Shown here piece after piece: positions 53,990 to 64,000 of a DNA stretch of 64,000 bases. Under the pieces are notes generated by a model. That model was not told where the DNA came from and searched no databases. It saw nothing but the letters and a program-made list of their open reading frames with translations. Origin of the DNA: Saturnia japonica (taxonomy: Eukaryota > Arthropoda > Insecta > Lepidoptera > Saturniidae). The DNA lies in contig CM065323.1 of assembly GCA_033032175.1 (NCBI GenBank), forward strand, positions 14,694,001 to 14,758,000. The letters are read 5' to 3'. Each line of letters begins with the position of its first letter. Within the stretch, counting starts at the first letter, position 1. The position numbers and the translations under genes are program-made.

Positions 53990-54145
53990 TCCCGCTCAAT
54001 GGCGGCGGTTGTTGCAACGCCGAGAACATCGTTGTTTGGCTTGTTGTAGCACTTACGTTTGTTTTATTTGCACTATTCGGCATTATCACGGTATAATATC
54101 CTTCCTTCAATGAAAATTACTTTACAAACCCCACACCTGACACCA

Positions 54146-54260
54146 TGTTGTGTTTGTATAATGTAAATCAAACTACACCATTTGATCTCTTAGATACAAC
54201 TCCTTTATTTCCAAGTACCAACATTATAACAAGTAATCACAGACTATATCATATACAACA
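54146..54260 (-). repeat. 5' LTR of the gypsy element (minus orientation)
   Basis: 115 bp, matching 45079-45193 with one difference. Its minus-strand 3' end is directly followed by the TGGTGTCAGG primer-binding site (54144 leftwards). Confidence 0.9.
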
Positions 54261-54265
54261 ACGTC

Positions 54266-54604
54266 TACAATCATTATCGAATGTGCAAGAAGTTCGCCAA
54301 AAAACAAGAAAAATTTCATCATCAAGGTCGTTCAAGGTCGTGTTCATCGCGTGAGTCGCGTCCGCCATTGTTAAATATTTCATCGGTCATCAACAACGAG
54401 TACAGAGTTTTGGAGTCGGTACTAGATTTGTCTCAGGGTACGAGTATCCGAACAAGCGGAAGTGTTAACCAGAGCGGTCAAGTTGTCAACAAGCTGTCAA
54501 AAACGGAACGAACGTTGCCGAACCCGAGCCGAAGTCTGCCGAGTGACTTTCATTTATTGGACTTTCTTGTCTTGGTGTATGTTTCGGCGCAGGCGCCGCC
54601 ATTT
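54266..54604 (+). other. Internal region of the older LTR element, unassigned
   Basis: Continues the leader from 44949-45078 after removal of the gypsy element. An open stretch encodes MCKKFAKKQEKFHHQGRSRS and a serine-rich segment, possibly a Gag C-terminus, but I do not recognise the family. It is cut at about 54605 by a LINE. Confidence 0.35.
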
Positions 54605-56144
54605 TACACACACTATACACTTGAGACGTCTATATATTTCCATTATTCGAAGTAGAATAGATTATGCATGTTTTCTATATAGTGATAGTTGTAAGACTCA
54701 CTTGAAGAAACTAGACTTAATACAGAATCAGGCTATGCGATTAATAGGGGGATTTATAAAGAGTACACCCATACATGTGATGGAGTCGGAACTTCACATA
54801 CAACCTCTACATATTCGCAGATATTATCTAGCAGAGAAATATTGTCTAAAATTGAAATCATACCAAGATAATGAAGTCATTAGAGTCCTTGATGATTTAC
54901 ATAAGCTTTGTCAAAGTACTAACTGGAGGCGTAAAACTAAACCTTTATTATTTTTATTACACGAATTTCTTAAAGTAGTACCTATACAATGTAGTAAACA
55001 ACTAGAAATATTTTCTTTAAAGACATGGGTCAGCAATCTGGATTTATCTAACATAGTAAAGCCGCAAATAGAGTTCTATTAAGTAACAAACCAAAACGGT
55101 TGTATAATTCTTGTACTCTGAAACAAATTTGTGAACTAGGTGTATCTCAGAAGTATAGCCACTTTTATAAGATATTTACCGATGGCTCCAAGGATGAAAA
55201 TGGTGTTGGGGCGGCTCTGTTTGATATACAATCGAAAAATTTCATAAAACTGAAAATAAATCCAAATGTCTCAATTATTTCTGCAGAACTCATCGCTATT
55301 GCAGAAGCTATATAATACGCCGACTCGTTAGAATTTGGTAACTATGTTATATTAACTGATTCGATAAGCGCCCTTCAACATTTAATTCTTTGTACATCTA
55401 GTAGACGAGGTATACCTATAGCATATACTATTTTGGAAAGTATTCAGAGCTTAGCTAGTAAAAATAAAAATTTAATTTTACAATGATTGCCATCTCACAT
55501 CGGGCTTGGGGGTAACGAAGAGGTAAATCGTCTGGCAAGGGAGGCCATCACTGATGGAATTCCTTTTGGATGTCTGCCGTTTTATTCCGAGGTATTTTAT
55601 ATCGTTAAAAGGCGCTGTATGGACTTGTGGACGGAATATTTCAACGAGAGATCTCTCAGTAAAGGCATTTGGTATAGAACAATTGAACCTCATCCTCCTC
55701 ATGTTCCCTGGATAGATAAAGCTGATTGGACGAGGGCTGAAACAGTTACAGCTTTGAGACTCCGTTCTGGACATATTACACTTAATAAATTTGTCTACTT
55801 AATGAAAAAAATACAGTCACCTTGGTATACTGAATGCGATTATATAGAGGATGCTTATCATATTATGGTGGAATGTGTCCGGAATGAACAAGAAAGAAAA
55901 AACTACTGCTTAGTAATAAATAAAAACTTACGTTCTATTGGGGTCTGTAACAGTATTCTGGCTTCACCTTTGTCGGAAGAAGCCAGGATGCTGTACAGGT
56001 TAGTACAAATAGGTATAGATAGAAGATAAAGATGAGTGTATTGTAATAATTATTATGTGTATTATGTGTGTGCTTACCAATAGGGATGGCATGGTCGATT
56101 TGTGACCAAATCCTTTAATTAAATAAAGATATTAAAAAAAAAAA
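54605..56144 (+). mobile_element. 5'-truncated LINE with RNase H domain
   Basis: The 3' half of a LINE ORF2, from after the RT palm through an RNase H domain to a Cys/His-containing C-terminus, ending with a poly(A) run at about 56132-56143. The presence of RNase H places it in the I/R1/LOA group, not CR1. Confidence 0.8.
54610..56029 (+). pseudogene. LINE ORF2 C-terminus: RT thumb, RNase H, Cys-His end
   Basis: The first frame (to 55082) reads RSRIDYACFLYSDSCKTHLK, LIQNQAMRLIGGFIKSTPIH and SELHIQPLHIRRYYLAEKY, the region after the polymerase. After a stop, RNase H shows its acidic residues in FTDGSKDENGVG, ISAELIAIAEA and ILTDSISALQHL, with TAA at about 55313. A TGA replaces the conserved Trp before LPSHIGLGGNEEVNRLA. 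The end has WTRAETVTALRLRSGH and a C-x-H-type pattern with YTECDYIEDAYHIMVEC. Two stops plus truncation: inactive. Confidence 0.8.
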
Positions 56145-56212
56145 AGTACAATAATATTGTTTAATTACTTGGAATATTGTGTTAATAACTTTGTTTAAAA
56201 ATAGCATCAATA

Positions 56213-57900
56213 GTGTTATTTCATTGGAAAAGAAAATTTGTTTTATTAGCAGGTTTGCTTCGTATTTTCGTCTATTCAATTATTTTAGCTTCAGCTTGCA
56301 TAATGTCTGACAAAGTAAAGCATATTGTGAGTGACCGTGGTTATATTAAAGCTAGCCTCACAAGAATTGAAAAATTTTGTAATTCGCTCGAAATTAAAAA
56401 TGCATCAATCGAAATGTTGCATGAGCGGCGTAACAGATTAATAGAGATTTATAAGGAATATGAAAAATGCAACAAAGAAATATTATATTTAGACCCCAAT
56501 GATAGCGAAGACCCTGAAGAATATGAACATAAGTTCAGTTCTAGTGTGGCTCGCATTGATTTGCATATTAAGATGCTAAATGCAGAAACCTCAGAGTCTA
56601 ATAAGGTTAGTTGTAACTTTAAAAAATTACCACAAATTGAAATTCAGCATTTTAATGGGAAAAATATCATAGAATATATTCCTTTCATAAATATGTTTAA
56701 AGCAGTCATGCATAGTGATTGTAATTTAAGTTTATGTAAAAAACTTTACTATTTACGTACTTTTTTGTCTGGTGAAGCACTGGATCTAATTAAAAATCTT
56801 CCATTGATAGATTAAAATTATTTATCAGCATTAGATTTATTAGAACAAAGGTATAATAATGTACCGATGATAGTTAATCACTATATTAAAATTTTGCTTG
56901 ATGTGCCTACTTTTAATAAGTGTACTGCACAACATTTAAGATCTCTTATAGCTAGTGTTAACCTTCACATAACTGCTTTAAAAGGTTTGAACAAACCTGT
57001 CGAGCAATGGGATGCACTCATTGTTAATATTTTGGCTAGGAAAATTGATGCTTATACTAACAGAGGTTTTCATTTAGAGCGCAATGAAAAGGAAGTACCT
57101 ACTTTGCAAGAATTTATTAACTTTTTGGAAAAACGAGACATTGCAATGGAAAATACTAGTCCTTTAAGGCAATGTATCGAGGTATCTTGTTAAATAATGA
57201 TCAATGTAGTTTACAGAACATTCTCTGGCGTGACTCACCACATGAACCTATGCAATGCCTTCAGCTGCAAACTGTAACCTATGGTTTGAAAAGTTCTTCG
57301 ATTTTGGCAACGAGATGTTTGATACAACTTGCTGATAGATTCAAGAATCAATATACTTTAGCATCTTTTGTTTTAAAAAACTTGAGTTATGTTGATGACA
57401 TACACTATGGTTCAAATGACTTTTCAGAAATTATTGAAACAAAAAGACAGCTCATAGAACTTTTAGAGTTAGGTAGTTTTTCATTACATAAGTGGTGTAC
57501 TAATTATACCTGATATTATCAAAGATATTTCATCTGAATTTTGGCAGTTAAATAATGTTGATTTTGATAAAACCAATACTTATGTTAAAACATTGGGTTT
57601 ATCATTTGATGTAAATTCTGATACCTTAAATATGATGTGTCCAATTACTCAGAGTTCGGTTACATACACTACAAGACAAATGCTAAGCTTTATAAGTAAA
57701 TTTTTTGACCCTCTAGGTCTAGTAGAGCCTATCTTAGTACAAGCTAAATACTTAATGCAACAAGTTTGGTTTCAAAATATTTAATGGGATGATGCTTTAC
57801 CAGATCATTTAAATAAACAATTTATTACTTTTACTCATCAGCTTAGCATAGTTAGTATCTTTACCTCTAGGCTCTATGTAGATTAGTCTATGGTTAACAT
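56213..57900 (+). pseudogene. BEL/Pao Gag joined to RT by internal deletion
   Basis: Gag begins about 56303 (MSDKVKHIVSDRGYIKASLT), with YYLRTFLSGEALDLIKNLPL. After a TAA at about 56813 it continues with WDALIVNILARKIDAYTNRG and FINFLEKRDIAMENTS. It passes at about 57175 straight into BEL RT: ILWRDSPHEPMQCLQLQTVT, LKNLSYVDDIHYGSND (YVDD catalytic box) and FSLHKWCTN. Then TLGLSFDVNSDTLNMM and FFDPLGLVEPILVQAKYLM. Nucleocapsid, protease and the first half of RT are deleted. The tail fades out near 57900. Confidence 0.85.
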
Positions 57901-58027
57901 TCAGTGAAGTTAAAAAGAGAGGTTAGGAAAAATTACTGTTTTATTGTAATGTAGCGGTTGAAGCAAGTGTTAATTCATATTAATTTATTAAATATCTAGT
58001 TACATACAAATAGTTCAGTGCCGAAAT

Positions 58028-58321
58028 ATGTCTTCTTCGACTAATTCTTCCATTGTATGTACGTATTTTAAAAAAGTTGATGCAAGAAATGTTTCCTTTA
58101 ACTTATGCGGGAAAAATTATAAAAGTAGCGGAAATACAACCAATTTAGCAACCCACTTAAAAACGAAACATCATCATGCATATGCCCAACTAACTATAAA
58201 AAAAAAGACAAATATTAAGACAGCCACGATTAATAAAGCAGACGAAAACATTAATAATATATCGATAGCGTTGTTACCATTATCGAGACCAAATACTGTA
58301 CTTACTGAGAGTAATAGCTAG
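58028..58321 (+). pseudogene. hAT transposase N-terminus (BED-type finger)
   Basis: The frame MSSSTNSSIVCTYFKKVDAR...GNTTNLATHLKTKHHHAYAQ matches the BED zinc finger of hAT transposases (aromatic YF, Cys, then H-x4-H). The first zinc Cys of the usual C-x2-C pair is Phe (FNLC), so the finger is damaged. It stops at 58321 with no catalytic domain. No TIR was found. Confidence 0.65.
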
Positions 58322-59046
58322 CGATGTGTCAACTCGGTTTGGCAAACCGAATCAACTCGGTTTGAGTGTAACTCGAATCAAACCGAGTTACAATTTGATA
58401 ACCCGGTCCGCAAGCGTTTCTACTAAAACCGTGCAGCGTGCTTCGTCCGAGTAATCGCTCACGCCGATGATAGACGAAGAGAATCGAATTGTTCCGATAT
58501 CTCACTCGAGTGCATTTTTTGCGGCGAATTTGTAAATTGCAAATGTTATTATTGTTTTAAATACAAGTGAAGTAAGTGATTATCAAATTTAAAGGTAAGA
58601 AACAACATTGTTCTAATTTTTACTACTTATTTTATAGGTTTTTAAAAGTTCTAATAAAATATAGAAAACAATACAAGTCAGGTAAATACTTTAAACATTG
58701 TTATGACAGTGTCAGTTGATAGGATAATTTGATTATATTCATTGGCTAAAGATACATTAACTAATAAATTTATACCTTACAAATATTATAATATATTCAT
58801 TATTTTCTTATTAATTTATAAATAAGAATAACTTTTTTTTTGTTACACACAGGTTCCATTCAGATAGACCAGCTCGGAGAGCAGAGCATATTACGATAGT
58901 ATTAAAAATAGAACTTAAAGACATTGAATTACGATTCATTTTTTGGATTTTTCCATTTCACATAATTCGTCCTCATCCTCTTATTACGAAACATGTGTAA
59001 TGAAAAATAAAGCGTAATTCAACGTCTTAAAGCTTAATTTTAAATA
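58322..59046. other. Spacer with an AACTCGGTTTGA hairpin
   Basis: AACTCGGTTTGA and its inverted copy TCAAACCGAGTT lie 10-15 bases apart at about 58356-58390, with a further related copy upstream (AACTCGGTTTGGCAAACCGA at about 58330). The rest, to 59046, is AT-rich with no gene. Confidence 0.5.
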
Positions 59047-61207
59047 CAGTGCAACCTTAATATAACGTACCTCAATATAACGACTTCCTCGATTTAACAA
59101 ATTCTTCGTAATCCCCTTGAATTGTCCATATGAGTCAATATAGAATATACCTTTACATTGCGAACATTCTTTGCGTACAACCTCATTATAACGAATTTTC
59201 AACTATCAAAAAAAAGTATTCATACTTCTAATTAACGAATTTTGCCAACCCAAAACCTTTATATAAAGTTTCCACCAATAATATAACTCTTAATCTTATA
59301 ATGTGATTCATGTCTCGACATGTTTCGACACGCTTTTGTTTGTAAAGTAATCATTGTTGTTTTGATGGAAAGTAATGTAAACACCTCTGCTCGTCACTAT
59401 TGTTAAAGATTTAAGTTAAAATGGCTCAGAAACGTAAAAGGTGTTCCTTATCGGTCGCAGAAAAGCGAAACATCATTAATTATGTTGACCAAAATCCCGT
59501 GACGAAAAAATTAGACATAGCTAACAAGTTCGGGATTCCCGCAAGTACATTGGCTACAATTTTAAAATCTAAAGATAAGTTTTCAGAAGAAAGTGGTTTG
59601 AATGTAAACAGTAAAATATTAAAATCATGCGAGTTCAAAGACGTAGAGGAATGTGTGTTAAAGTGGTTAAAACAGTGCCGAGACAAAAAAATCCCAATCG
59701 GAGGCCCTATTCTTCAGGAAAAGGCTCAGCGGTTTGCAGTAGAATTGGGACATGAAGGGTTCCGTGCTAGCAACGGGTGACTTCAAAATTTCAAAAAACG
59801 AAACGAGGTTGTTATGATTGGAAAGACAAACTGACAGAGCTGACCACCGGATACGATCCCGAAGACATCTTTAACGCCGATGAAACTGGACTATTCTATA
59901 AATGTTTACCTGACAAAACCTTATCATTCAAAAGCGATAAATGTAATGGTGGGAAAAACAGTAAACTTCGCTTAACAGTACTGCTGGGAACAAATTGTAC
60001 TGGGACTTACAAACTAAAGCCACTCATCATCGGAAAATATCTAAAACCGCGATGTTTTAAGAATGTCAATAATCTGCCAACAGATTACACGTCCAACCAT
60101 AAGGCTTGGATGACCAGTGATGCTTTTTGCAATTGGCTTAAAAGTCTGGATAAAGAGATGAAGAAAAAAAACAAGAAAATTCTAATGTTCATCGATAATT
60201 GTACTGCACACGGAGAAATTCCTAACCTGAAAAATATAAAAATAAAGTACTTACCTCCAAATACCACTTCAAAACTACAACCACTGGATCAGGGCATCAT
60301 CCAAAGCTTCAAAATGCATTATAGGAAGGAAGTTGTCGGACGATTTCTTGCTGATGTTGAACGTCAAACACCAACTACAATTGACGTTTTACAAGCCATG
60401 TGGATGATCGCCAAAGCTTGGAATTTAGTCACTGAAAAGACCATTGCAAACTGCTTCAAGAAAAGTGGGTTTAAAGTAACATGCGAAGATGAGGAGGACG
60501 ATTTACCAGTCGCAGAACTTGCTAGGACCTGGCAAAGAGTTCAAGAAGAATTACACCTTCAAGAGACTGACTTCGAAGACTTCGTTACCTTTGATAATGA
60601 TTTGGCCATCTGTGGAGAACTAACTGATGCTGACATCGTCACATCTGTGTTGCCAGTTACTAATGCAGAAGCGGATGAAGACGAGGAAGAAGAGGGTGAA
60701 ATTGATGAGCATAACTTCACAATAAAAGATGCTTATAATGCTTTGAATACAAAAAAAGGGAGGTTTGAGTGACGATGTATGAAAGCCATCACGAAATTAG
60801 ATTGCGCTTTGGATGTCATAACTCATACCGGTGGTAAACAGACAACTATCAATGACTTTTTTCTAATCAATGAACAAAATTGAGATTAAGCTACTATAAC
60901 CACATTGTTAATTGTTTTTGATTATTAATGTAAGAAAAAAAATTTATTATCTACCTAATTGTTTTTAAATACATAGCAAATTACATATAGTAATTTGATG
61001 AAAATGTGTTATCATTTATTAGTAGAAGTTGTTCGCTATAACAAGATAAGTACGTAATATTGAGGTGAATAAAACTATTCTTTTACCTCTTTATAACGAA
61101 TTTTAGACCAATCTAACCTCAACATAACAAACCTCAGTTCAACGAATTACTTGATATTACGAATATTTTCTTGTTCCCCTCCGATTTGTTATATCGAGGT
61201 TGCACTG
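59047..61207 (+). mobile_element. Tigger/pogo-like DNA transposon
   Basis: 2161 bp between TA dinucleotides (59045-59046 and 61208-61209). TIRs: left CAGTGCAACCTTAATATAAC, right reverse-complemented CAGTGCAACCTCGATATAAC, 18 of 20 identical. Further copies of TATAACGAA-type motifs occur just inside both ends. The transposase is nearly complete with two stops. Confidence 0.95.
59421..60883 (+). pseudogene. Tigger transposase (CENP-B-type DNA binding, DDD catalytic core)
   Basis: The first 119 residues (MAQKRKRCSLSVAEKRNIIN, KLDIANKFGIPASTLATILK, then PILQEKAQRFAVEL) are the paired CENP-B helix-turn-helix domains. A TGA at about 59778-59780 replaces the conserved Trp after FRASNG. A frameshift with probable small deletion near 59800 leads to the DDE_1 core with IFNADETGLFYK, LMFIDNCTAHG and TSKLQPLDQGI (DDD type). 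An acidic tail follows. A TGA at 60770-60772 precedes an in-frame extension ending KQTTINDFFLINEQN, stop at 60881-60883. Full length would be close to the family norm of 450-500 residues. Confidence 0.9.
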
Positions 61208-61209
61208 TA

Positions 61210-61473
61210 CTATCATTTATAATATGTTTTTCTCTCCGAGCGGGCCTATTGGAACGCGTCTATTACTTACGAGGTGGCAATGTTACATTTCGGAGAATTT
61301 TTCTTGATTATTTCTTTAAATTTGAATTTAGTCAAAGTTAGTTTATTCAATGAAGTTAGTCACAGTCCTCCGATAAATTTTTGCATGAACCATAAATATG
61401 TATACTCATATATTTCATCAACATTGAAGATGATTTTTATAAACTTAAACTTAAATCTAAACCTATTTAAATG
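61210..61473. other. Spacer, no gene
   Basis: AT-rich with a T/A-L-rich short frame that does not resemble a protein. Nothing supported. Confidence 0.5.
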
Positions 61474-61838
61474 TTTATAAGACAATATTTTCAAGTTATC
61501 AGGAATTGTAAATTTCAACAATTAAACTAATGCGTTGCTCTGAAACAAAGTTTTTTTATTTTAGTACGTACACACACTACTAACTAATTACACTTTTTAA
61601 ACATAATAATATTATCCTACCTGAAACAAAGAAACGACATTTAAAGTGTATTATTTAAATTGTCAATTCCTTTTATTAACAAATACAAATTTTATATCTC
61701 AATCACGGTTACTTGTCAGTTTAACTTAAACTACTTCCTCGACCGAGTTAGCCATAATTACTTACAGCGCCATCTATGAAATACATGCAACTACGAGACG
61801 AAGCCGTACAAAATAAAGAAATAATTAGTTTCTTTACA
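61474..61838 (-). repeat. 3' LTR (minus orientation)
   Basis: 365 bp, starts TGTAAAGAAACTAATTATTT on the minus strand right after the polypurine tract. It matches 63651-64000. Confidence 0.85.
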
Positions 61839-62032
61839 TTTCCCTTCCCCAAAGAAGAAAATTTTCACCAAAATTTTCATTTATCTACACTCAACAATTA
61901 AAACTAAGTCTAAATTTTACAATATTATATTAAAGTAAATAGAATTTGTTTTTATGTAGGTATTGGTATAAGTTTTGTGACATGAAAGAGATTTGACTCT
62001 GACTTTTTGTGACCTGTATTAATTTTATATAC

Positions 62033-62545
62033 TTAATTTGATATCTTTTCAATAATTTTAAATGGACCGATTTTTAGTTCATCTAGTTTACTTCTGTTTA
62101 GTTTGTTCCCATTCTCTACATATACTATATCCTCTGTATTTAGATTTAATTCAGTTCTATTTTTGTCAAATTTTTGTTTGTTATAATTATGTGATTTAAT
62201 TGAATTTTCAAATGCTATTTTCCTATCACTCATCCATTCATTTTCCGATTTATCTCGTTTTAGTTCATTTGGCAAACAAGAAACATCTGTACCATCTAAC
62301 AGGTATTTTGGTGCAAAGCCAGTAACTGTATGTTCTGTATTATTATATTTATCTACACAGTTATGAGCAATGGTTGTCCATGCTACTTTATTACTTTTTG
62401 AATCATCCTCTTGTTCTCCTTTTAGTTTTATTAGTTTGGAATTAATTATAGAAACATTTGAACCGGAATCATATATTCCAAATGTTTCTAATTGTTTATT
62501 TAATAATAGTTTGACTTTAATTAATGGTGTTATTATTCGTTTTTT
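62033..62545 (-). pseudogene. pol: Protease start fused to integrase C-terminus
   Basis: In one uninterrupted minus-strand frame, LETFGIYDSGSNVSIINSKL (retropepsin active site) is followed directly by KVAWTTIAHNCVDKYNNTEH and TGFAPKYLLDGTD, the end of a Ty3 integrase core, then KLNRSKLDELKIGPFKIIEK near the end. The deletion joins the two in frame near 62405. Expression would need a shift from gag at 62536-62542. Confidence 0.8.
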
Positions 62546-63622
62546 GTATCATTATTTTTGAGTTCAACATCAATTACTGAATTGTTTATGGTCTTATTAT
62601 TTTTTTTTTTATGATTGTATTCTTCAGTCTGTTTGAACCAGCACTTTTCTTCTGGATGGAACCGAATACCTTTATTTAAATTTTCACAAGTTTTACATGG
62701 TTTTATTTTATCAGACTTTCCTCTATATTCATAGGTATTTCTTTTATTTCTGCTGAAATTCTTATTATTTGTTACATATTCATGTTTTCCAATTTCATTG
62801 TAGAGGCTTGCGGTTGATTTTACCATTTCTTTATTAATTTTATCTATTACATATTCTGGTAATCCTATCACAATAAGATTTATCATTGTCTGGATGTCGA
62901 TGTGCTTGTTGACCTCTAATAGCAGTCTTTCCTTTTTTGTGGCATATTCAAGTAATGATCCCGCTTGAAATCTAAATGTAAATGCATATTTTACTTGAGA
63001 CCAACCTTTATTTCCATATGTTTCACAAAAGTTATTCCTCCATACTGCCCATTCGGAATTCACGGTTAATTTTATTAACATACTGCTATACCAATCTAGG
63101 CACTGTTTTTCTAGGAGATGTTTTAAAATTTCAATTTTTTCTTCATCCTGTAGAATTTCAAATCTTTCACATTCATTCTCAAATTCACTAATCCATTGGT
63201 CAGCATTTGATGTTTTATTTGAAAATTTTTCTATCAAAAACCTTTCAGCAGTTTTTCCTATTTTCATTTTTCTCTGGCGCATTGCTATTGCTGTTATTGT
63301 GTGAAGGCATTGCTACTTCTGTGATCTCATTTAAATACTGGTCACCAAACTGTAAATTTTCACCTTCATCTAGATATATTTTCCTCAAATCCGTATTTAG
63401 AGGGATCCATACTGAGCGTGTTTGGTGTCTTTTTTTTAGCGAGTTTTTGATTTTCGTAAAAACGTCTGAAGACCATATGGCAGTGTGTTTACTTGCGGAC
63501 TTCAACTCATCTGGGACTTCAAAAATACGTCCGTCCGTTGTCTCAATAGAGGGTATGCTTATGATATTTGTTTTTCCATCCGTTGACCCCACTACTATAA
63601 ATTTAAATCGGAGTCGTTCCAT
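62533..63622 (-). pseudogene. gag: Gag of the deleted element, one frameshift
   Basis: Gag starts MERLRFKFIVVGSTDGKTN at 63622, only about 30 bases after the LTR. The first frame ends at 63245. The second frame, reached by one base in the run AGGAAAAAC near 63250, carries the capsid: RFLIEKFSNKTSNADQWISE, LEKQCLDWYSSMLIK and WRNNFCETYGNKGWSQVKYA. A zinc-binding CKTCENLNKGIRFHPEEKC follows. It ends TKNE at 62533. One extra A explains the break. Confidence 0.8.
62536..62542 (-). promoter_or_regulatory. Putative -1 ribosomal frameshift site A-AAA-AAC
   Basis: In the gag frame the codons ACA AAA AAC GAA TAA lie immediately before the stop. The heptamer A AAA AAC has the X-XXY-YYZ form. A -1 slip opens the protease-integrase frame with no stop in between. 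Confidence 0.7.
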
Positions 63623-63650
63623 CTTCCTTGATTTTAACTAGAAATGTCGT

Positions 63651-64000
63651 TTTATAAGACAATATTTTCAAGTTATCAGGAATTGTAAATTTCAACAATT
63701 AAACTAATGCGTTGCTCTGAAACAAAGTTTTTTTATTTTAGTACATACACACACTACTAACTAATTACACTTTTTAAACATAATAATATTATCCTACCTG
63801 AAACAAAGAAACGACATTTAAAGTGTATTATTTAAATTGTCAATTCCTTTTATTAACAAATACAAATTTTATATCTCAATCACGGTTACTTGTCAGTTAA
63901 ACTTAAACTACTTCCTCGACCGAGTTAGCCATTATTACTTACAGCGCCATCTATGAAATACATGCAACTACGAGACGAAGCCGTACAAAATAAAGAAATA
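63651..64000 (-). repeat. 5' LTR (minus orientation), cut by the window end
   Basis: 350 of about 365 bases are visible. It differs from the other LTR at about three positions (for example TACATAC against TACGTAC). Confidence 0.85.

Larger units (their letters stand above)
45079..54260 (-). mobile_element. Ty3/gypsy element with 115-bp LTRs, host of a Harbinger insertion
   Basis: Identical-length 115-bp repeats at 45079-45193 and 54146-54260 start TGTTGTGTTTGTATAATG and end ATATACAACA. They are flanked by the 5-bp duplication ACGTC (45074-45078 and 54261-54265). On the minus strand the 5' LTR is followed at once by TGGTGTCAGGTGTGGGG, a primer site, and a purine tract AGGGAAGGGAC precedes the 3' LTR. 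Gag, protease, RT, RNase H and integrase follow in Ty3 order. The Harbinger element at 47941-52323 splits the RT. Confidence 0.95.
61474..64000 (-). mobile_element. Deleted Ty3/gypsy-type element (gag, protease, integrase end)
   Basis: Direct repeats at 61474-61838 and from 63651 to the window edge are the LTRs (350 bases shared with about three substitutions). The minus-strand internal region holds gag, a protease active site and then the C-terminal part of integrase; RT, RNase H and the integrase core are gone. The polypurine tract TTTGGGGAAGGGAAA directly precedes the 3' LTR (about 61839-61853). Confidence 0.85.

Noticed and set aside
61274..61480. A 68-residue Leu/Asn-rich frame
   Set aside because: Low complexity in AT-rich spacer, with no recognisable domain or start context.

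Overview
The window looks like a piece of an insect genome, most likely lepidopteran. It is AT-rich, has spliced GT-AG introns, and is packed with insect-type transposable elements: BEL/Pao, Ty3/gypsy and Ty1/copia LTR elements, CR1/jockey-group LINEs, a tRNA-derived SINE, and Tc1, pogo/Tigger, P, PIF/Harbinger and hAT-like DNA transposons. The order assignment is an inference from element types and composition. I found no convincing single-copy host gene. Nearly every coding region belongs to a mobile element, and most are broken by stops, frameshifts or deletions.

Layout. 1-2.5 kb: 5' part of a gypsy element on the minus strand (protease, a 51-bp tandem repeat, gag). 2.5-3.9 kb: BEL gag, minus. 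4.0-9.0 kb: nearly full-length CR1-type LINE, plus. 9.3-11.9 kb: fragments of two BEL elements in opposite orientations. 12.4-13.0 kb: an intact two-exon Myb/SANT-like gene, minus. 13.1-13.9 kb: a possible hAT-like short element enclosing a LINE tail. 14.2-23.0 kb: a copia element whose 5' LTR is split by a 4.9-kb gag-protease-only LTR element (TR-GAG type) with 72-bp repeats inside both LTRs. 23.0-24.1 kb: LINE fragments, one containing a SINE. 24.6-25.9 kb: a Tc1 element with one stop codon. 26.0-34.7 kb: a second copia element, interrupted by a GC-rich jockey LINE with a 14-bp target duplication. 34.8-36.0 kb: BEL integrase, minus. 36.1-42.85 kb: a second CR1-type LINE split by a P-element relic with an 8-bp duplication. 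42.85-44.76 kb: BEL gag to reverse transcriptase start, minus. 44.76-45.08 kb: an LTR and leader of another element. 45.08-54.26 kb: a gypsy element (minus, 115-bp LTRs, 5-bp duplication) with a two-gene PIF/Harbinger transposon inside its reverse transcriptase. 54.6-56.1 kb: a 5'-truncated LINE with an RNase H domain. 56.2-57.9 kb: BEL, plus. 58.0-58.3 kb: a hAT BED-finger fragment. 59.0-61.2 kb: a Tigger element with recognisable TIRs. 61.5-64.0 kb: an LTR element carrying gag, protease and only the integrase C terminus.

The strongest observations are nested insertions whose target duplications and reading frames can be checked base by base. TR-GAG in copia (CTAT), jockey LINE in copia (14 bp), P in LINE (TATGTTCG), Harbinger in gypsy (TAA) and gypsy in an older element (ACGTC) give a clear relative chronology. 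Further points are two copia elements that appear to be primed by different parts of the initiator methionine tRNA, a classic A-AAA-AAC frameshift site in the last element, and a candidate PCNA-binding motif in Tigger. I did not find a defence system or another non-transposon pathway.
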